Position numbers and translations under genes: made by a program
The notes under the pieces: generated by a model
The model's input: the letters and a program-made list of their open reading frames with translations, nothing else
Database searches by the model: none
What the model was told of the DNA's origin: nothing
In this document: positions 1 to 10,300 of the stretch, piece after piece
Layout of the letters: the number at the start of each line of letters is the position of its first letter
Position numbering within the stretch: the stretch's first letter is position 1
NCBI RefSeq assembly: GCF_007754155.1
Contig: NZ_CP037423.1
Coordinates: 10,474,938 to 10,538,937, forward strand
DNA length: 64,000 nt
Direction: 5' to 3'
From: Stieleria neptunia
GTDB lineage: Bacteria; Planctomycetota; Planctomycetia; Pirellulales; Pirellulaceae

Positions 1-535
1 CGCGCATCAGTTTCAAGTCTTCTTGCGTCGCCCCGCCGCTGCCGTAACCGGTGGAGGTCTTGACCCAGTCCGCGTTCACCTCGGTGCAGATCTCACACAG
101 ACGGATTTTTTGCTCGTCGTTGAGATAGGAGTTTTCGAAGATCACCTTGACCTTTTGACCGGCTTTGTGGGCGATCTCGACGATCTGTGCAATCTCGTTT
201 CGCACGTCATCCCAATCACCGCTGAGGACCTTGGAGAGATTGACGACCATGTCCAGTTCTTCGCAGCCGTCGGCAATCGCTTGTTCCGCTTCGGCCCGTT
301 TGATCGCCGTCGTGTGTCCGCCGTGGGGAAACCCGATCGTCGTCGACGCCTTGACCGTGCTGCCGGCCAGCCGCTGGGCACAGGTCTTCATGTAGTACGG
401 CATGATACAGACGCTGGCGACGTCATAGGCGAGCGCCAACTGGATGCCCGCTTCCAAGTCGTCGGTGGTAAGTGTGGGATTGAGCAACGAATGGTCAATC
501 ATTTTGGCAACGTCTTGGTATTCAAATTCTGCCAT
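1..535 (-). CDS. deoC: deoxyribose-phosphate aldolase (3' part outside window)
   Basis: Cleaves 2-deoxyribose-5-phosphate to acetaldehyde and glyceraldehyde-3-phosphate in cytosolic deoxynucleoside catabolism. The 178 residues visible start with ATG at 535 and run off the left edge, so the C-terminus, including the second conserved lysine, is not seen. Seen: IDHSLLNPT near residues 13-21, a GFPHG turn (68-72), EELDMVVN (92-99) with the conserved Asp95, and VKTSTGYG (158-165), where Lys159 is the expected Schiff-base lysine. These motifs identify the family clearly. Reading is uninterrupted. The gene points away from the kinase gene at 1065-3716, which lies upstream of it on the same strand, about 530 bp away and separated by a repeat element, so co-transcription is doubtful. 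Confidence 0.93.
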   Translation of the reverse strand, partial: MAEFEYQDVAKMIDHSLLNPTLTTDDLEAGIQLALAYDVASVCIMPYYMKTCAQRLAGSTVKASTTIGFPHGGHTTAIKRAEAEQAIADGCEELDMVVNLSKVLSGDWDDVRNEIAQIVEIAHKAGQKVKVIFENSYLNDEQKIRLCEICTEVNADWVKTSTGYGSGGATQEDLKLMR

Positions 536-767
536 CTGCAAATCTCTTCGGGGTAAAAGTATTTCGGAACGTCGACTCAATCGACAGGCCGCGAGCGCGT
601 CAGCGCTACAGATCAGATTAACGAAATTCTTCGCGGAGCATCAGCCGGTTCGTTCCGGTGTCAGGCGATCGCGTTGCCGTCGCTAGACGGCGGCCTTGGC
701 GAAAACGAGAGTGGCAGAATGATGGGCAACGCTGCAAAGCATTTCCCCCCTGGGTTTCTTAAGGTTT

Positions 768-961
768 TAGCGGCAGGGCGCGAGCCCTCCGGTTCTTCCT
801 CTCTGCCAAAACACCGGAGGGCTCGCGGGCTGTCGTTTTTGTGAGCCGCGACGCGTAAGCGGCCGGGCACTGCGACGCTGCCCGAGGCCTTACGGCCAGC
901 GGCTCACCATTGACTCAGCAGATCCCGACTCAATCGACAGCCCGCTCGCGCCCTACCGCTA
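768..961. repeat. 195-bp composite palindromic element, copy 1
   Basis: The element is bounded by an 18-bp inverted repeat (768-785 and 944-961, one mismatch) built on GCGGCAGGGCGCGAGC. Inside are two further hairpins: one from GCCCTCCGG/CCGGAGGGC and one from GTGAGCCG/CGGCTCAC. A near-identical copy lies at 11381-11575 and an inner fragment at 13449-13555. The rest of the 536-1064 gap holds no gene I can support. It has scattered copies of a CAGAATGATGGG motif (both orientations, about 715-1035), which resembles the unit of the array at 52400. The family looks like a REP/MITE-type intergenic element; no transposase is present. Confidence 0.8.
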
Positions 962-1064
962 AAAAATGCATCACAGCGCAGAATGATGGGGTAGTGATCT
1001 GGGCGGTCAGAACATCATTCTGCCCCGTATGATTCTGCCACTTCAATTCACTCGGTCGTGCCGC

Positions 1065-3716
1065 CTACGACTTCGACTCGCCGTACAACACTCCCGGCAA
1101 ATAGATCACAAAGCCGACCGCCGCGGCCACGATCCAGGCCGGTGCCGGACCGATGCCGGGCAATCCCAGGTTGGCGCCGAATAGAATCACGATCGTTGCG
1201 ACGACCGCGAACGGCGTCATCCTCCAGCCGGACACAAACGCCGAGAAACACAGCAACGCCCCCGCGATCCCGACCGACCACAAACTGGTGGAACTCCCCA
1301 AGGCGTCGGTGGTGACATCATCGGCAACCGTCTGCAGATCGAATTCTCCGCGACGCACGCTCCGAAGCACTTCTTCGCCGAACAGGTCGACACTTTGCGC
1401 GGCAAAGGCAAACACCGCCAGCAATAAACATCCGACCAGCAGACGCGAGACACCGGAGAACGCAAACTTCAGGGCGGCGAATCGATCGCGTGGCCGCTTG
1501 TAGCGACCGCTGCGCGCGTCGGCCAACATCGCTTTGATCCGTTTCCGCTTGACGTCGGCAATCACTTTTTCATCCTTACCGGATTGCTGGACGGTCTGAT
1601 GTGCGGTCTCCATGATCGCCGACGCCATCTGCCAGCTTTGCTCGCGGGCTTCGGCGGCGCTGACGCCTTGGCTGATCAAGGATCGCTGTTCCAGATTTGC
1701 CAACTTCTTGCGGTCGGCCGCCTGCCGTCTCTGGTCCGCCTTTCGATCCAACGCCGCGCACCAGCGATCACGCAACGACCGATCGCCGGTCGGGCCGACA
1801 AAGGACACGTCGACGGACAACCGCCGACGTTTTTGAACCAGTGCGTCGTAACCAAACAGCGCCTCATAGATCGATTGCCAGCCGGCCCCTGCATAGCGAG
1901 CCAGAAAGTCACGCAAGCCCTCTTCGTCGGCACCTTCGATCCGCAGATCGCGGACGAACCGACGGGCGTCCTCCAGCGAGGCTTTGCCCGCTTTGGCGGC
2001 CGTGACCGTCACGCCGAAGTGATAGCCGGCGCCGATCGCAGCCCCGAGTATCAGCCCCACCACGCCCCCGATCCACAAACCGGCAGCCAACACGACTAAG
2101 ACCAAGGCCAAGATCAAAAATGCGAATGATGCAATGCCGATCTCGATCCATGACAACGTGTCGAACCAACGGCGCGTGTGATCGGCAATCGCGTTGTGCC
2201 CCGTCGTGGTCGCCAGAACGATGGCGACGATGCAGGCGGTCACGAACATGGTCGGTCCCAGCAAAAACGCTTGCAGCGAAAACAATGGCGAGACCAGGGT
2301 GGTCAAGACCGAGACGGCCGCCCAGGCGACGAACAACTTTCCGGAAAGTCGCCGGACCACTTGTGTTTTTGAGTAGGCCGCGGCGATGGCTTCCCAGCGA
2401 TCCGCCTGGTCGCTTGACGGCGAAAACCCCATCAACGCCTCGATACCCAGAAACGATTGCAACGCATCAATCATCTCCGCCAACGATCCGTATCGCTCGA
2501 CCGGTCGCTTGGCCATCGCCTTGGCAACGATCTGACAAAGCGGTTCGGGAACGCGGCTGTTGATTTCAGCCAGATCGGGCAACGGAGAACGGGCGTGTTG
2601 CTCGATCACTTCGGAAACCTCGGTTCCCGAATACGGCGAACGACCGGCCAACAGATAAAACAGGCTGCAGCCGAGCGAGTAGATGTCGGCGCGATGGTCG
2701 ACCGCGGTCGCATCGGCACCTTGTTCGGGCGCCATGTAAGCCGGAGTCCCGATCGCGGTGCCTTGCATCGTCACTTGCGTGCCACTTTGCAGACCGCTGT
2801 GCGAGAGGCCGCTGTAGGAGAGCCCTTCATCGGTCGACTCGGGATCGATCTGGTCGGGGACTTTCACCAGCCCCAGATCGGCAACCTTGACGACACCGTC
2901 TTCGCTGAGCAATAGATTGGCGGGTTTGACATCGCGATGCACCATCCCGCTGCGATGGGCGAACTGCAATCCCCGCGCGGCCTGCAAGATGTAGGTCGCC
3001 GCCAGCTTCGGATCCAGGCTGCCCTTGTCGCGGACCAAGTCGCCGAGTGATCCGCCACGAATCCACTCCATCGAAAAAAACAGCTGCCCGTCTTCTTCGC
3101 CGAAGTCATAAATCCGGACGACGTTGTGATGCGAGAGCTGAGCCGCGGCGTAGGCTTCGCGGGTGAACCGTGCCAGCGACGCCGGGTTTTCGGCCAGCCG
3201 CGTGCGAATGGTCTTCAAGGCGACGTCGCGATCGAGCGACACCTGTTTGGCTTGATAGACCGCGCCCATCGCCCCACGGCCGAGCATTCGAATGATTCGA
3301 TAGCCGCCCAATCGCGATGGCCCGGCGCCGCCCGCCTCGTCAGAATCGTCATTTGAACGGTCCTCGACGACGTCACGCTCCGGAGACGCGGTCGCTGCGG
3401 GGCGGCCACCTGATCCGGGGGAAAGGTTGGGCGGCGGCGAAGACGCCCGTCGCGACGCCGCGGGGCTGCTGTTCTGGTCCAAGGTCTGGTCCACGGTCTG
3501 CTCGACCGCGGCCCGGGTCCGCGACGCCGTGCCGGAGCGCGGCGGGGTGGACGGCTTCGGTTTGCCGACCCGGACCCGTGGCGGATCATCGTCGCTGACT
3601 TGCATCAGAAAGGTCGCCGCACACTTCTTGCACGTCGGCTTGTAGCGGCCCGGCTTGGGATCCCCCAGCTGCAGCTTCGCAGAACAGTGTGGGCAGGCGA
3701 TCTGGATCAAGGACAA
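1065..3716 (-). CDS. membrane serine/threonine protein kinase with N-terminal zinc ribbon
   Basis: An 883-residue Hanks-type kinase. Residues 1-40 hold a zinc ribbon of the MJ0042 kind (CPHC at 8-11, CKKC at 29-32). A low-complexity linker follows, then the kinase domain from about 138 to 410: glycine loop GRGAMG (146-151), Lys168, HRDVKPAN (260-267), DLG in place of DFG (280-282), and GTPAYMAPEQ. All catalytic residues are present, so activity is expected. The C-terminal half has several hydrophobic segments (two clusters, around 450-560 and 760-880) that should anchor it in the membrane with a cytosolic coiled region between. The start is TTG at 3716: no ATG or GTG occurs upstream before the in-frame stop near 3757, and starting later would lose the zinc ribbon. 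Substrates are unknown. Genes of this type are numerous in planctomycetes. Confidence 0.9.
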   Translation of the reverse strand: MSLIQIACPHCSAKLQLGDPKPGRYKPTCKKCAATFLMQVSDDDPPRVRVGKPKPSTPPRSGTASRTRAAVEQTVDQTLDQNSSPAASRRASSPPPNLSPGSGGRPAATASPERDVVEDRSNDDSDEAGGAGPSRLGGYRIIRMLGRGAMGAVYQAKQVSLDRDVALKTIRTRLAENPASLARFTREAYAAAQLSHHNVVRIYDFGEEDGQLFFSMEWIRGGSLGDLVRDKGSLDPKLAATYILQAARGLQFAHRSGMVHRDVKPANLLLSEDGVVKVADLGLVKVPDQIDPESTDEGLSYSGLSHSGLQSGTQVTMQGTAIGTPAYMAPEQGADATAVDHRADIYSLGCSLFYLLAGRSPYSGTEVSEVIEQHARSPLPDLAEINSRVPEPLCQIVAKAMAKRPVERYGSLAEMIDALQSFLGIEALMGFSPSSDQADRWEAIAAAYSKTQVVRRLSGKLFVAWAAVSVLTTLVSPLFSLQAFLLGPTMFVTACIVAIVLATTTGHNAIADHTRRWFDTLSWIEIGIASFAFLILALVLVVLAAGLWIGGVVGLILGAAIGAGYHFGVTVTAAKAGKASLEDARRFVRDLRIEGADEEGLRDFLARYAGAGWQSIYEALFGYDALVQKRRRLSVDVSFVGPTGDRSLRDRWCAALDRKADQRRQAADRKKLANLEQRSLISQGVSAAEAREQSWQMASAIMETAHQTVQQSGKDEKVIADVKRKRIKAMLADARSGRYKRPRDRFAALKFAFSGVSRLLVGCLLLAVFAFAAQSVDLFGEEVLRSVRRGEFDLQTVADDVTTDALGSSTSLWSVGIAGALLCFSAFVSGWRMTPFAVVATIVILFGANLGLPGIGPAPAWIVAAAVGFVIYLPGVLYGESKS

Positions 3717-3803
3717 ACGACGTCGTTGGGGTGGTGCGGGAGAATCAGCTCCCGACCATCATAGCTGATCCAAACGCGACGGCCCGGATCACCGGCCTGG
3801 AGC

Positions 3804-3854
3804 GAGTCACTGCCCCGCCGGAGTCACTGCCCCGCCGGAGTCACTGCCCCGCCC
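3804..3854. repeat. 3 x 17-bp tandem repeat across the trpE stop codon
   Basis: Three consecutive copies of GAGTCACTGCCCCGCCG (3804-3820, 3821-3837, 3838-3854, last base differing). The copy at 3838 contains the TGA of trpE, read on the minus strand, so the last codons and stop of trpE are repeated twice just downstream. Confidence 0.85.
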
Positions 3855-5418
3855 GCAAGCGTTGCACCGTCAATTCGATGGCCGTGATCAGCGCCCGCGC
3901 CTTGTTGATCGTTTCCTCGTATTCGGCATCCGGGTCGCTGTCGGCGACGACTCCACAACCGGCTTGCACGTACACCGTGTCGTCTTTGACGACCATGGTT
4001 CGCAGGGCGATGCAGGTATCCATGTTGCCTCGATAGTCGATCCAGCCGACGGCACCGCCGTAGGGGCCGCGGCGATGCGGTTCGATCGAATCGATGACTT
4101 CCATCGCGCGGACTTTGGGCGCGCCCGACACCGTGCCGGCCGGCAGTGCGGCCTTGAGCGCGTCGAAGGCGTCCAGCCCTTCGCGCAGCTTTCCTTGGAC
4201 TTCGCTGCTGATGTGCATCACGTGGCTGTAGCGTTCGACGACCATGACTTCGGTCAATTCGATGCTGCCGAATTGAGCCACGCGACCGACGTCGTTGCGC
4301 CCCAAGTCGACCAACATGACGTGTTCGGCGCGTTCCTTGGGATCGGCCAGCAATTCTTGCTCGAGCGCCTTGTCTTCCTTTTCGGTCTGACCGCGTTTGC
4401 GGGTGCCCGCCAACGGCCGCACGGTGACGATCGAATCTTCGACGCGGCACATGATTTCCGGCGAACACCCCACCAGAACGGTCTCGGGGGTCCGCAGGTA
4501 AAACATGAACGGGCTGGGGTTGACCACCCGCAGCGAACGATAGATCTCCAGCGGATCGACGTCGGTTTTCACGGCCATCCGCTGGCTGGGGACGACTTGA
4601 AAGATGTCACCGGCGCGAATGTACTCGACGCACTCGCGGACCGCCTTGCCGAACGATTCGCGGGTGAAATTGGAGCTGATTTCCAACGGCTCATTTTGGG
4701 CCGCTTCGCGCCAAACCGTTTCGTCCCAGGCCGCGGCGCGAATCTCTCGCCCCCCGGTGGTCTCGGACAGTTTCTCGATCGTCCCGTCGACCTCCGTGGC
4801 CGCTTTGGCGAAGGCATCGGCTGCGTCGTCGCTGGTTTTGACGTCCCGACAATCGGCCAAGGAAACGACCGTGACCGTCTTGTCGACGTGATCAAAGACG
4901 CACAGCGTGTGGTAGAACGCAAAATCCAAATCGGGCAATCCGCGATCGTCCGTGGGCGCGTCGGGCAGGTGTTCCACGTAACGCACCACGTCGTACCCCG
5001 CATAGCCGATCGCCCCACCGACAAACGGCGGCAGTTCGTCGATCTCGGCGACGGATTGTCGAAAGTGCACGCGAAAGGCGTTCAGCGGGTCGGGATCGGT
5101 GAAGGTTTCCGTTTCCCGCTGACCGGTCAAGTCGGTCACGGTGACCTCGTTCCGCGTGGCCGAGAAACGCAGCGACGGTGCGGCGGCCAAAAAGCTGTAG
5201 CGGCCCACTTTTTCGCCGCCGATGACGCTTTCAAATAAACAGGCGCCGCCGGCCGCCGCGGACGTGCCGTCGGCGGATCGATCCAGTCGCCGGAATGCGG
5301 TCACCGGCGTCAATGCATCACTCAATAATCGGCGATACACGGGGACAAAGTCGTGCTCGATGGCCAGGGCGGCAAATTCGTCGGGGGTCGGGTGATGCAT
5401 GGACGCAGCGAATTTCAT
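3841..5418 (-). CDS. trpE: anthranilate synthase component I
   Basis: Makes anthranilate from chorismate with the ammonia-supplying TrpG subunit, the first step of tryptophan synthesis. Diagnostic C-terminal chorismate-binding motifs are intact: LAGTRKRG, DLGRNDVGRV, PAGTVSGAPKVRAMEVI, GGAVGWID and QAGCGVVADSDP. The product is about 525 residues, normal for the family. I take ATG 5418 as start. An in-frame ATG at 5400 is an equal alternative; neither has a strong Shine-Dalgarno sequence. The frame is open upstream to 5517, but that stretch does not look like TrpE. No trpG or other trp gene is adjacent, so the pathway genes are dispersed. The adjacent mcsA gene is divergent. PabB is a possible misassignment, since the families share the fold, but overall similarity favours TrpE. 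Confidence 0.9.
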   Translation of the reverse strand: MKFAASMHHPTPDEFAALAIEHDFVPVYRRLLSDALTPVTAFRRLDRSADGTSAAAGGACLFESVIGGEKVGRYSFLAAAPSLRFSATRNEVTVTDLTGQRETETFTDPDPLNAFRVHFRQSVAEIDELPPFVGGAIGYAGYDVVRYVEHLPDAPTDDRGLPDLDFAFYHTLCVFDHVDKTVTVVSLADCRDVKTSDDAADAFAKAATEVDGTIEKLSETTGGREIRAAAWDETVWREAAQNEPLEISSNFTRESFGKAVRECVEYIRAGDIFQVVPSQRMAVKTDVDPLEIYRSLRVVNPSPFMFYLRTPETVLVGCSPEIMCRVEDSIVTVRPLAGTRKRGQTEKEDKALEQELLADPKERAEHVMLVDLGRNDVGRVAQFGSIELTEVMVVERYSHVMHISSEVQGKLREGLDAFDALKAALPAGTVSGAPKVRAMEVIDSIEPHRRGPYGGAVGWIDYRGNMDTCIALRTMVVKDDTVYVQAGCGVVADSDPDAEYEETINKARALITAIELTVQRLRAGQ

Positions 5419-5611
5419 GAATGGGCGACAGCGGTTGCCGCTAGTGTCGTCACCGAAACGCCAGTCGTGTAGGGGACCGGGTTGGTTTTGCCTCTCACGA
5501 GCGATAGAATCGACCAAGTAGACCTGCCGCTAACCAATCGTTCACGCCGCCACGCCCCGCAAGTCTTCTTTTTTCCGGCCCGGTCCTCCCCCCTCACAAC
5601 TCGGATTGATC

Positions 5612-6139
5612 ATGAAGTGCCAATTCTGTGAAAAACCGGCCACCTTCCACATCACCGAACTGACCGAACCGGCCGGCCCGCAAGTCATGCACTTGTGCGA
5701 AGAGCATGCCAAAGGGTTTCTGAACAAGGAAGCCAGTCCGCCGATGACCGCGATCGCATCGGCCCTGGCCAAACAACTCGGCCAATCCGGCGACGTGCTC
5801 GAAGAGCTGGATCAGAAGGAGTGTCCCGTCTGTGGCATCAGCTTTTTTGAATTTCGCAACAGCGGCCGACTCGGTTGCCCCTACGATTACACCCACTTCG
5901 AATCCGATTTGCGCCCGCTGTTGGTCAATGTCCACGACAAGACCGAACATGTGGGCAAAAAACCCACCCGCTCGGCGGGAACGGCCGACTCGCTGGCAAA
6001 GATGATCGGACTGCGGCGCGAAATGGAAGAAGCGATTGAACGCGAAGACTATGAGCGGGCTTCAGAAATCCGCGACGAAATCAAAGCGATGGAAGACCCG
6101 ATCGCCCCACCATCGACCCCCTCGGATACCCAATCGTGA
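5612..6139 (+). CDS. mcsA: McsA-like zinc-binding activator of protein-arginine kinase
   Basis: Small cytosolic protein of about 175 residues. It begins MKCQFCEKPATFHITEL with CxxC (residues 3 and 6), has a second cysteine/histidine pair (CEEH), then CPVC near 70, which together suggest two zinc sites. A UvrB/UvrC-type helical hairpin (LRREMEEAIEREDYERAS) lies near the C-terminus. This arrangement is that of McsA, which in Bacillus binds and activates the arginine kinase McsB. The stop overlaps the mcsB start by 4 bp (ATGA context at 6136-6139), so the two are translationally coupled. ATG 5612 is chosen over the upstream in-frame TTG 5606 because homologues start at the first CxxC. No ctsR or clpC is seen beside it, unlike in Firmicutes. 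Confidence 0.85.
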   Translation: MKCQFCEKPATFHITELTEPAGPQVMHLCEEHAKGFLNKEASPPMTAIASALAKQLGQSGDVLEELDQKECPVCGISFFEFRNSGRLGCPYDYTHFESDLRPLLVNVHDKTEHVGKKPTRSAGTADSLAKMIGLRREMEEAIEREDYERASEIRDEIKAMEDPIAPPSTPSDTQS

Positions 6140-7227
6140 AACGTGACGCGGACTTTGACGAACTGGCCCGGTACAGCGGCGAATGGATGCGCGGCGAAGG
6201 GCCAGAATCGGATATCGTGATCAGCACCCGAATTCGATTGGCCCGGAACCTGGCCGATTTTCCATTCATTCGTCGCTGCAGCGACGAAGATCGATTGAGC
6301 ATCGAACGGACGGTCCGTGCCCGCATGGAAAGTCTGACCGACAACCATTGGAAATCCGCCCACTACGTTGACCTGGAACCGCTCTCGGAAATCGATCGAC
6401 AACTGCTGGTCGAACGCCAACTGATCAGTCGCGAAATCGCCGAATCCGACGGTTCCCGCGCCGTCGCCTTTGATGCGACCGAAGGATACAGCGTGATGGT
6501 CAACGAAGAAGACCACTTGCGGATCCAAGTCATGAAAAGTGGCTTGGACATCAAAAACACCTGGGAGCAAGTCAATCGCATCGATAACATGCTCGAAGAA
6601 GTCATCTTGTACGCGTTCCATCCGCGTTACGGCTACCTGACCGCTTGCCCGACCAACGTCGGCACGGGATTGCGAGTCAGCGTGATGTTGCATCTGCCGG
6701 CACTGGTCATCACCGAACAGATGGATCGTGTCTTTCGCAGCATGCAACGGATCAACGTCACCGTCCGCGGACTCTACGGCGAAGGCTCCCAGTACACCGG
6801 TGACTTCTATCAAGTCAGCAACCAAGTCACGCTCGGCCACAGCGAAGCCGACTTGTTGGCCTTGGTCGGTGACGAGGTCGCACCGCGGATCATCGAATAC
6901 GAACGCAAGGCGCGTCAGGCGTTGCTGAAAAACAACCGCGATGACTTGCACGACGAAGTCAGCCGGGCGATGGGCATCCTGAGCACGGCGAGAAAGATCA
7001 GCAGCGAAGAAACGATGCACCACCTGTCCAAGATCCGGCTCGGGATCAGCATGGGGCTGATCGAACAACCGGACGTCAAAGTCATCAATCAACTGTTCTT
7101 ACAAACCCAATCGGCGCACCTGCAAAAACTGCAAGGCCGCGTCCTCGGCACCGCCGAACGCCACGCCCGCCGCGCCAGTTTCCTGCAACACCACCTGGCC
7201 GGAAAAGACGACGCCACCTGGAATTAG
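6136..7227 (+). CDS. mcsB: protein-arginine kinase (ATP:guanido phosphotransferase)
   Basis: A 363-residue protein, the usual McsB length. Phosphagen-kinase signatures are seen: STRIRLARN near residue 31, the CPTNVGTG loop around 173, and GLYGEGSQYTGDFYQVSNQ around 214. McsB phosphorylates arginine residues in proteins and in Bacillus thereby marks them for ClpCP degradation. Homology supports the kinase reaction; its targets here are unknown. It directly follows mcsA with a 4-bp overlap, which supports the McsAB complex. The gene ends 150 bp before the next gene on the same strand, a gap containing hairpins. Confidence 0.92.
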   Translation: MKRDADFDELARYSGEWMRGEGPESDIVISTRIRLARNLADFPFIRRCSDEDRLSIERTVRARMESLTDNHWKSAHYVDLEPLSEIDRQLLVERQLISREIAESDGSRAVAFDATEGYSVMVNEEDHLRIQVMKSGLDIKNTWEQVNRIDNMLEEVILYAFHPRYGYLTACPTNVGTGLRVSVMLHLPALVITEQMDRVFRSMQRINVTVRGLYGEGSQYTGDFYQVSNQVTLGHSEADLLALVGDEVAPRIIEYERKARQALLKNNRDDLHDEVSRAMGILSTARKISSEETMHHLSKIRLGISMGLIEQPDVKVINQLFLQTQSAHLQKLQGRVLGTAERHARRASFLQHHLAGKDDATWN

Positions 7228-7246
7228 CCGCCGGTGGACGAAGTAG

Positions 7247-7325
7247 GGCATGCTGTGCATGCCGGCCCTCTCTGGCGTTTGCTTGCTGCGCAAACGCCGT
7301 CTCTCCCAGAGGGGGAGAGAATCTA
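7247..7325. repeat. cluster of three hairpins downstream of mcsB
   Basis: Three inverted repeats follow each other: a 17-nt palindrome GGCATGCTGTGCATGCC (7247-7263), a perfect 9-bp stem GGCGTTTGC/GCAAACGCC (7274-7282 and 7290-7298), and TCTCTCCC/GGGGAGAGA just after. There is no U-run, so a classical intrinsic terminator is not shown, but the position after mcsB allows a transcription-end role. The first palindrome recurs at 22084-22100. Confidence 0.6.
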
Positions 7326-7378
7326 AATCGGTTATGATGGGGGCTCAACCTGCTCCCCTCCATCGATGCCCTGATCTG

Positions 7379-10300
7379 ATGAATCCATCATCCCTCCTGC
7401 TTCGTCCGCTTCACTCCCTCACGCTCTGCGCGTTCTTTTTGGCCGCGTTCAGTGTCGCGCCCGCCGAGGACGCCCCAAGTCGGAAAGCGAAAAAGCCGCC
7501 CCGCAAGCCTGCCGTCAAGGACGCCAGAAACACCGACACCGGACTGCCGGATCCGCCCCAGGATCCCGCCCTGGCCCGGTTCGGCATCTACGAAAAAACC
7601 GCACCGCGGGCCGAATCCACCGATCCGGTCGTCACCACGTTGCCCCTGACGCTGCAACCGAAGGATCGCATCGCGCTGATCGGCAACGCCTTGCTGGAAC
7701 GGTCCGGCCAATTCGGCCATCTGGAAGCGATGATCCAACAATCGTTCCCCAATCACCAATTGACCGTGCGCCATCTGGCCTGGACCGCCGACGAGATCGA
7801 CTTGCAACCGCGACCCGATAACTTTGCCGACACGCTGCAGCACCTGAACCACGAAAATGTGGATGTCATCTTCGCCGCCTATGGGTTCAACGAGTCGTTT
7901 GCCGGCGACGCCGGACTGGATCGGTTCCGCGCTGCGCTCGGCCGCTACGTGAGCGAATTAAAAACCAAAGCCTTCAACGGTCACTCCGCACCGCGTCTGG
8001 TTTTGGTTTCACCGATCGCCAATGAAAACCTGCCAAACATTCCGGCCGCGGATCGCAACAACGACACCATCGGAAAGTACGTCGACGTGATGCGCGACGT
8101 CGCGGCCGAGCAAGGTGTCGGGTTCGCCGATGTCTTTGCCCCGACACGCCGGCAGTTCGAAAGCCTGGGGTCGGACCACACGATCAACGGCATCCACCTC
8201 AACCAAGACGGCGACCGGTTCTTTTCAAAGACCTTGTTTGAAAAAGTGTTTCGCCGCGACGCTCCCGACATCAAACCCGAGTTGACCGAAGTCATCGCAG
8301 ACAAGAACCGACAATTCTTCCGACGGTTTCGACCGCTGAACACGTTTTATTACACCGGCGGCCGCAGCAAGACGTACGGCTATCTGGACTTTTTGCCGGC
8401 GATGCGAAATTTTGATTTGATGACCGCCAACCGTGACGCGCGGATCTGGGAACTCGCCGCCGGAACGACACAGTCCACTGAAATCGATGACAGCAACTTG
8501 CCCCCGATGCCGGAGACCAAACAAAGCCGTGGGGCGAATGTCTGGATGACCGCCGCGGATGAACAGCAAGCGTTTCAGGTTGACCCGCGATTCGAAGTCA
8601 ACTTGTTCGCCGGTGAAGAACAATTCCCCGAGATCGCCAATCCGATTCAAATGCGTTGGGATTCCCGCGGCCGCCTGTGGGTCAGTTGTTCGACCACCTA
8701 CCCGCATGTTTATCCCGGCAAAGAACCCAACGACAAACTGGTGATTTTGGAAGACAGCGACGGGGACGGCCGGGCCGACAAGTCAACCGTCTTCGCCGAT
8801 GACCTGCACGTGCCGCTGTCGTTCGAGTTCGGCGACGGCGGAGTCTATGTGTCCGAACAACCCAGTCTGAGTTTCCTGAAGGATACCGATGGCGATGACC
8901 GAGCCGACGTGCACGAAGTCGTGTTGACGGGTTTTGGAACCGAAGACTCGCACCATTCGCTGCACGATTTCACCTGGACGCCCGACGGAGACCTGATCTT
9001 TCGGGAATCGATTTTCCATCATTCCCAAGTCGAAACGCCTTACGGACCGGTGCGTCAACAGAACAGCGGCTGGTTTCGATTCCAGCCCCGCACGCAGCGA
9101 TTGGTCGGTTTCGGAAGCTACCACAGCACCAACCCCTGGGGCGTGACCTTCGACGACTGGGGCCAACACATGGCCAGTCACCCCGTCTACGCCGAAGCCT
9201 TTCATTCACTCGACCCGCCCTACCCAGGGCAACATCCCAAACCGACGGGACTGCAAGCCTACTCGGGTGTTTGCGGTCACCACCTGGTCGACTTCCCGAC
9301 GTTCCCTGCCGAATTGCAAGGCGGTTTCATCAAGGTCCGTTACAAGCCGACCAACCGCGTCGAGATCCACAAATGGGTCGAAGGCCCATTCGGATACAAC
9401 GAGGAATACGTCGGAGATCTATTGTTCAGTAAGAACCTGAGCTTCATCCCCGTCGACCTGCAATGGGGACCGCGTGGCGCGCTGTACGTTTGCGACTGGT
9501 ACAACCCGATCAAAGGCCACGCGCAGTATTCGCTCCGCGATCCACGCCGCGACCGAGATTCCGGACGGATCTGGAGGATCACCGCCAAGGGGATTCCGCT
9601 GCAAGAACCTCCCAAAATCGCGGACGCATCGGTCGGCGAGCTGCTGCAACTGCTCAAACGTCCCGAGTACCGCATCCGCGATTGGGCTAAACGTGAGCTG
9701 CGTGAACGCGACCGTGACGAAGTGCTGCGCAAACTCGACAACTTTCTGGTGAACCTTGATTCATCCGATCCACGCTTCCGGCATCACCAGATCGAAGCGA
9801 TCTGGGCCTATCGAACGATCGGCCTGGTCGACTTGCCCGTCAGCATCAACCCGCCGATCGGAAACATTGCGTCATCGCGCCGGTCACAGGGTCAAACGAG
9901 TTCCCGAGATCTCACCGGCGACCGGTCCAGCCTTGCCCTGGCCACCACCACGCTGCGGCAACTGATGTCGTGCGACGATCCCCATGCCCGCGCCGCGGCG
10001 ACAAAACAACTGCGGTATTGGCATCCCTACATGGACGACGCCATCGAGTGGCTCAACCGCAGTGCCAACGACCCCAACGGCATCGTCCGCATGCAAGCCG
10101 TGATCGCGGCCACCTATGTCGGATCGGAAGCGGCCTTGGAAGCGATCTTGGATGTGTTCACCTACCCCCGCGACGGGCACCTGCAATACGCGATCACGTG
10201 CGCCCTGGGTTCCAGAACACTCCGTCCACACTGGGAAAACGACGATCGTTGGGGGATCACGCGACGTCTCAAGCAAGCCGCCAAGGACAGCACGATCAAA

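Noticed and set aside
955..970. Intrinsic terminator formed by the palindromic element plus an A-run
   Set aside because: The stem arms are 158 bp apart and the T-run would precede, not follow, the stem for the minus-strand genes.
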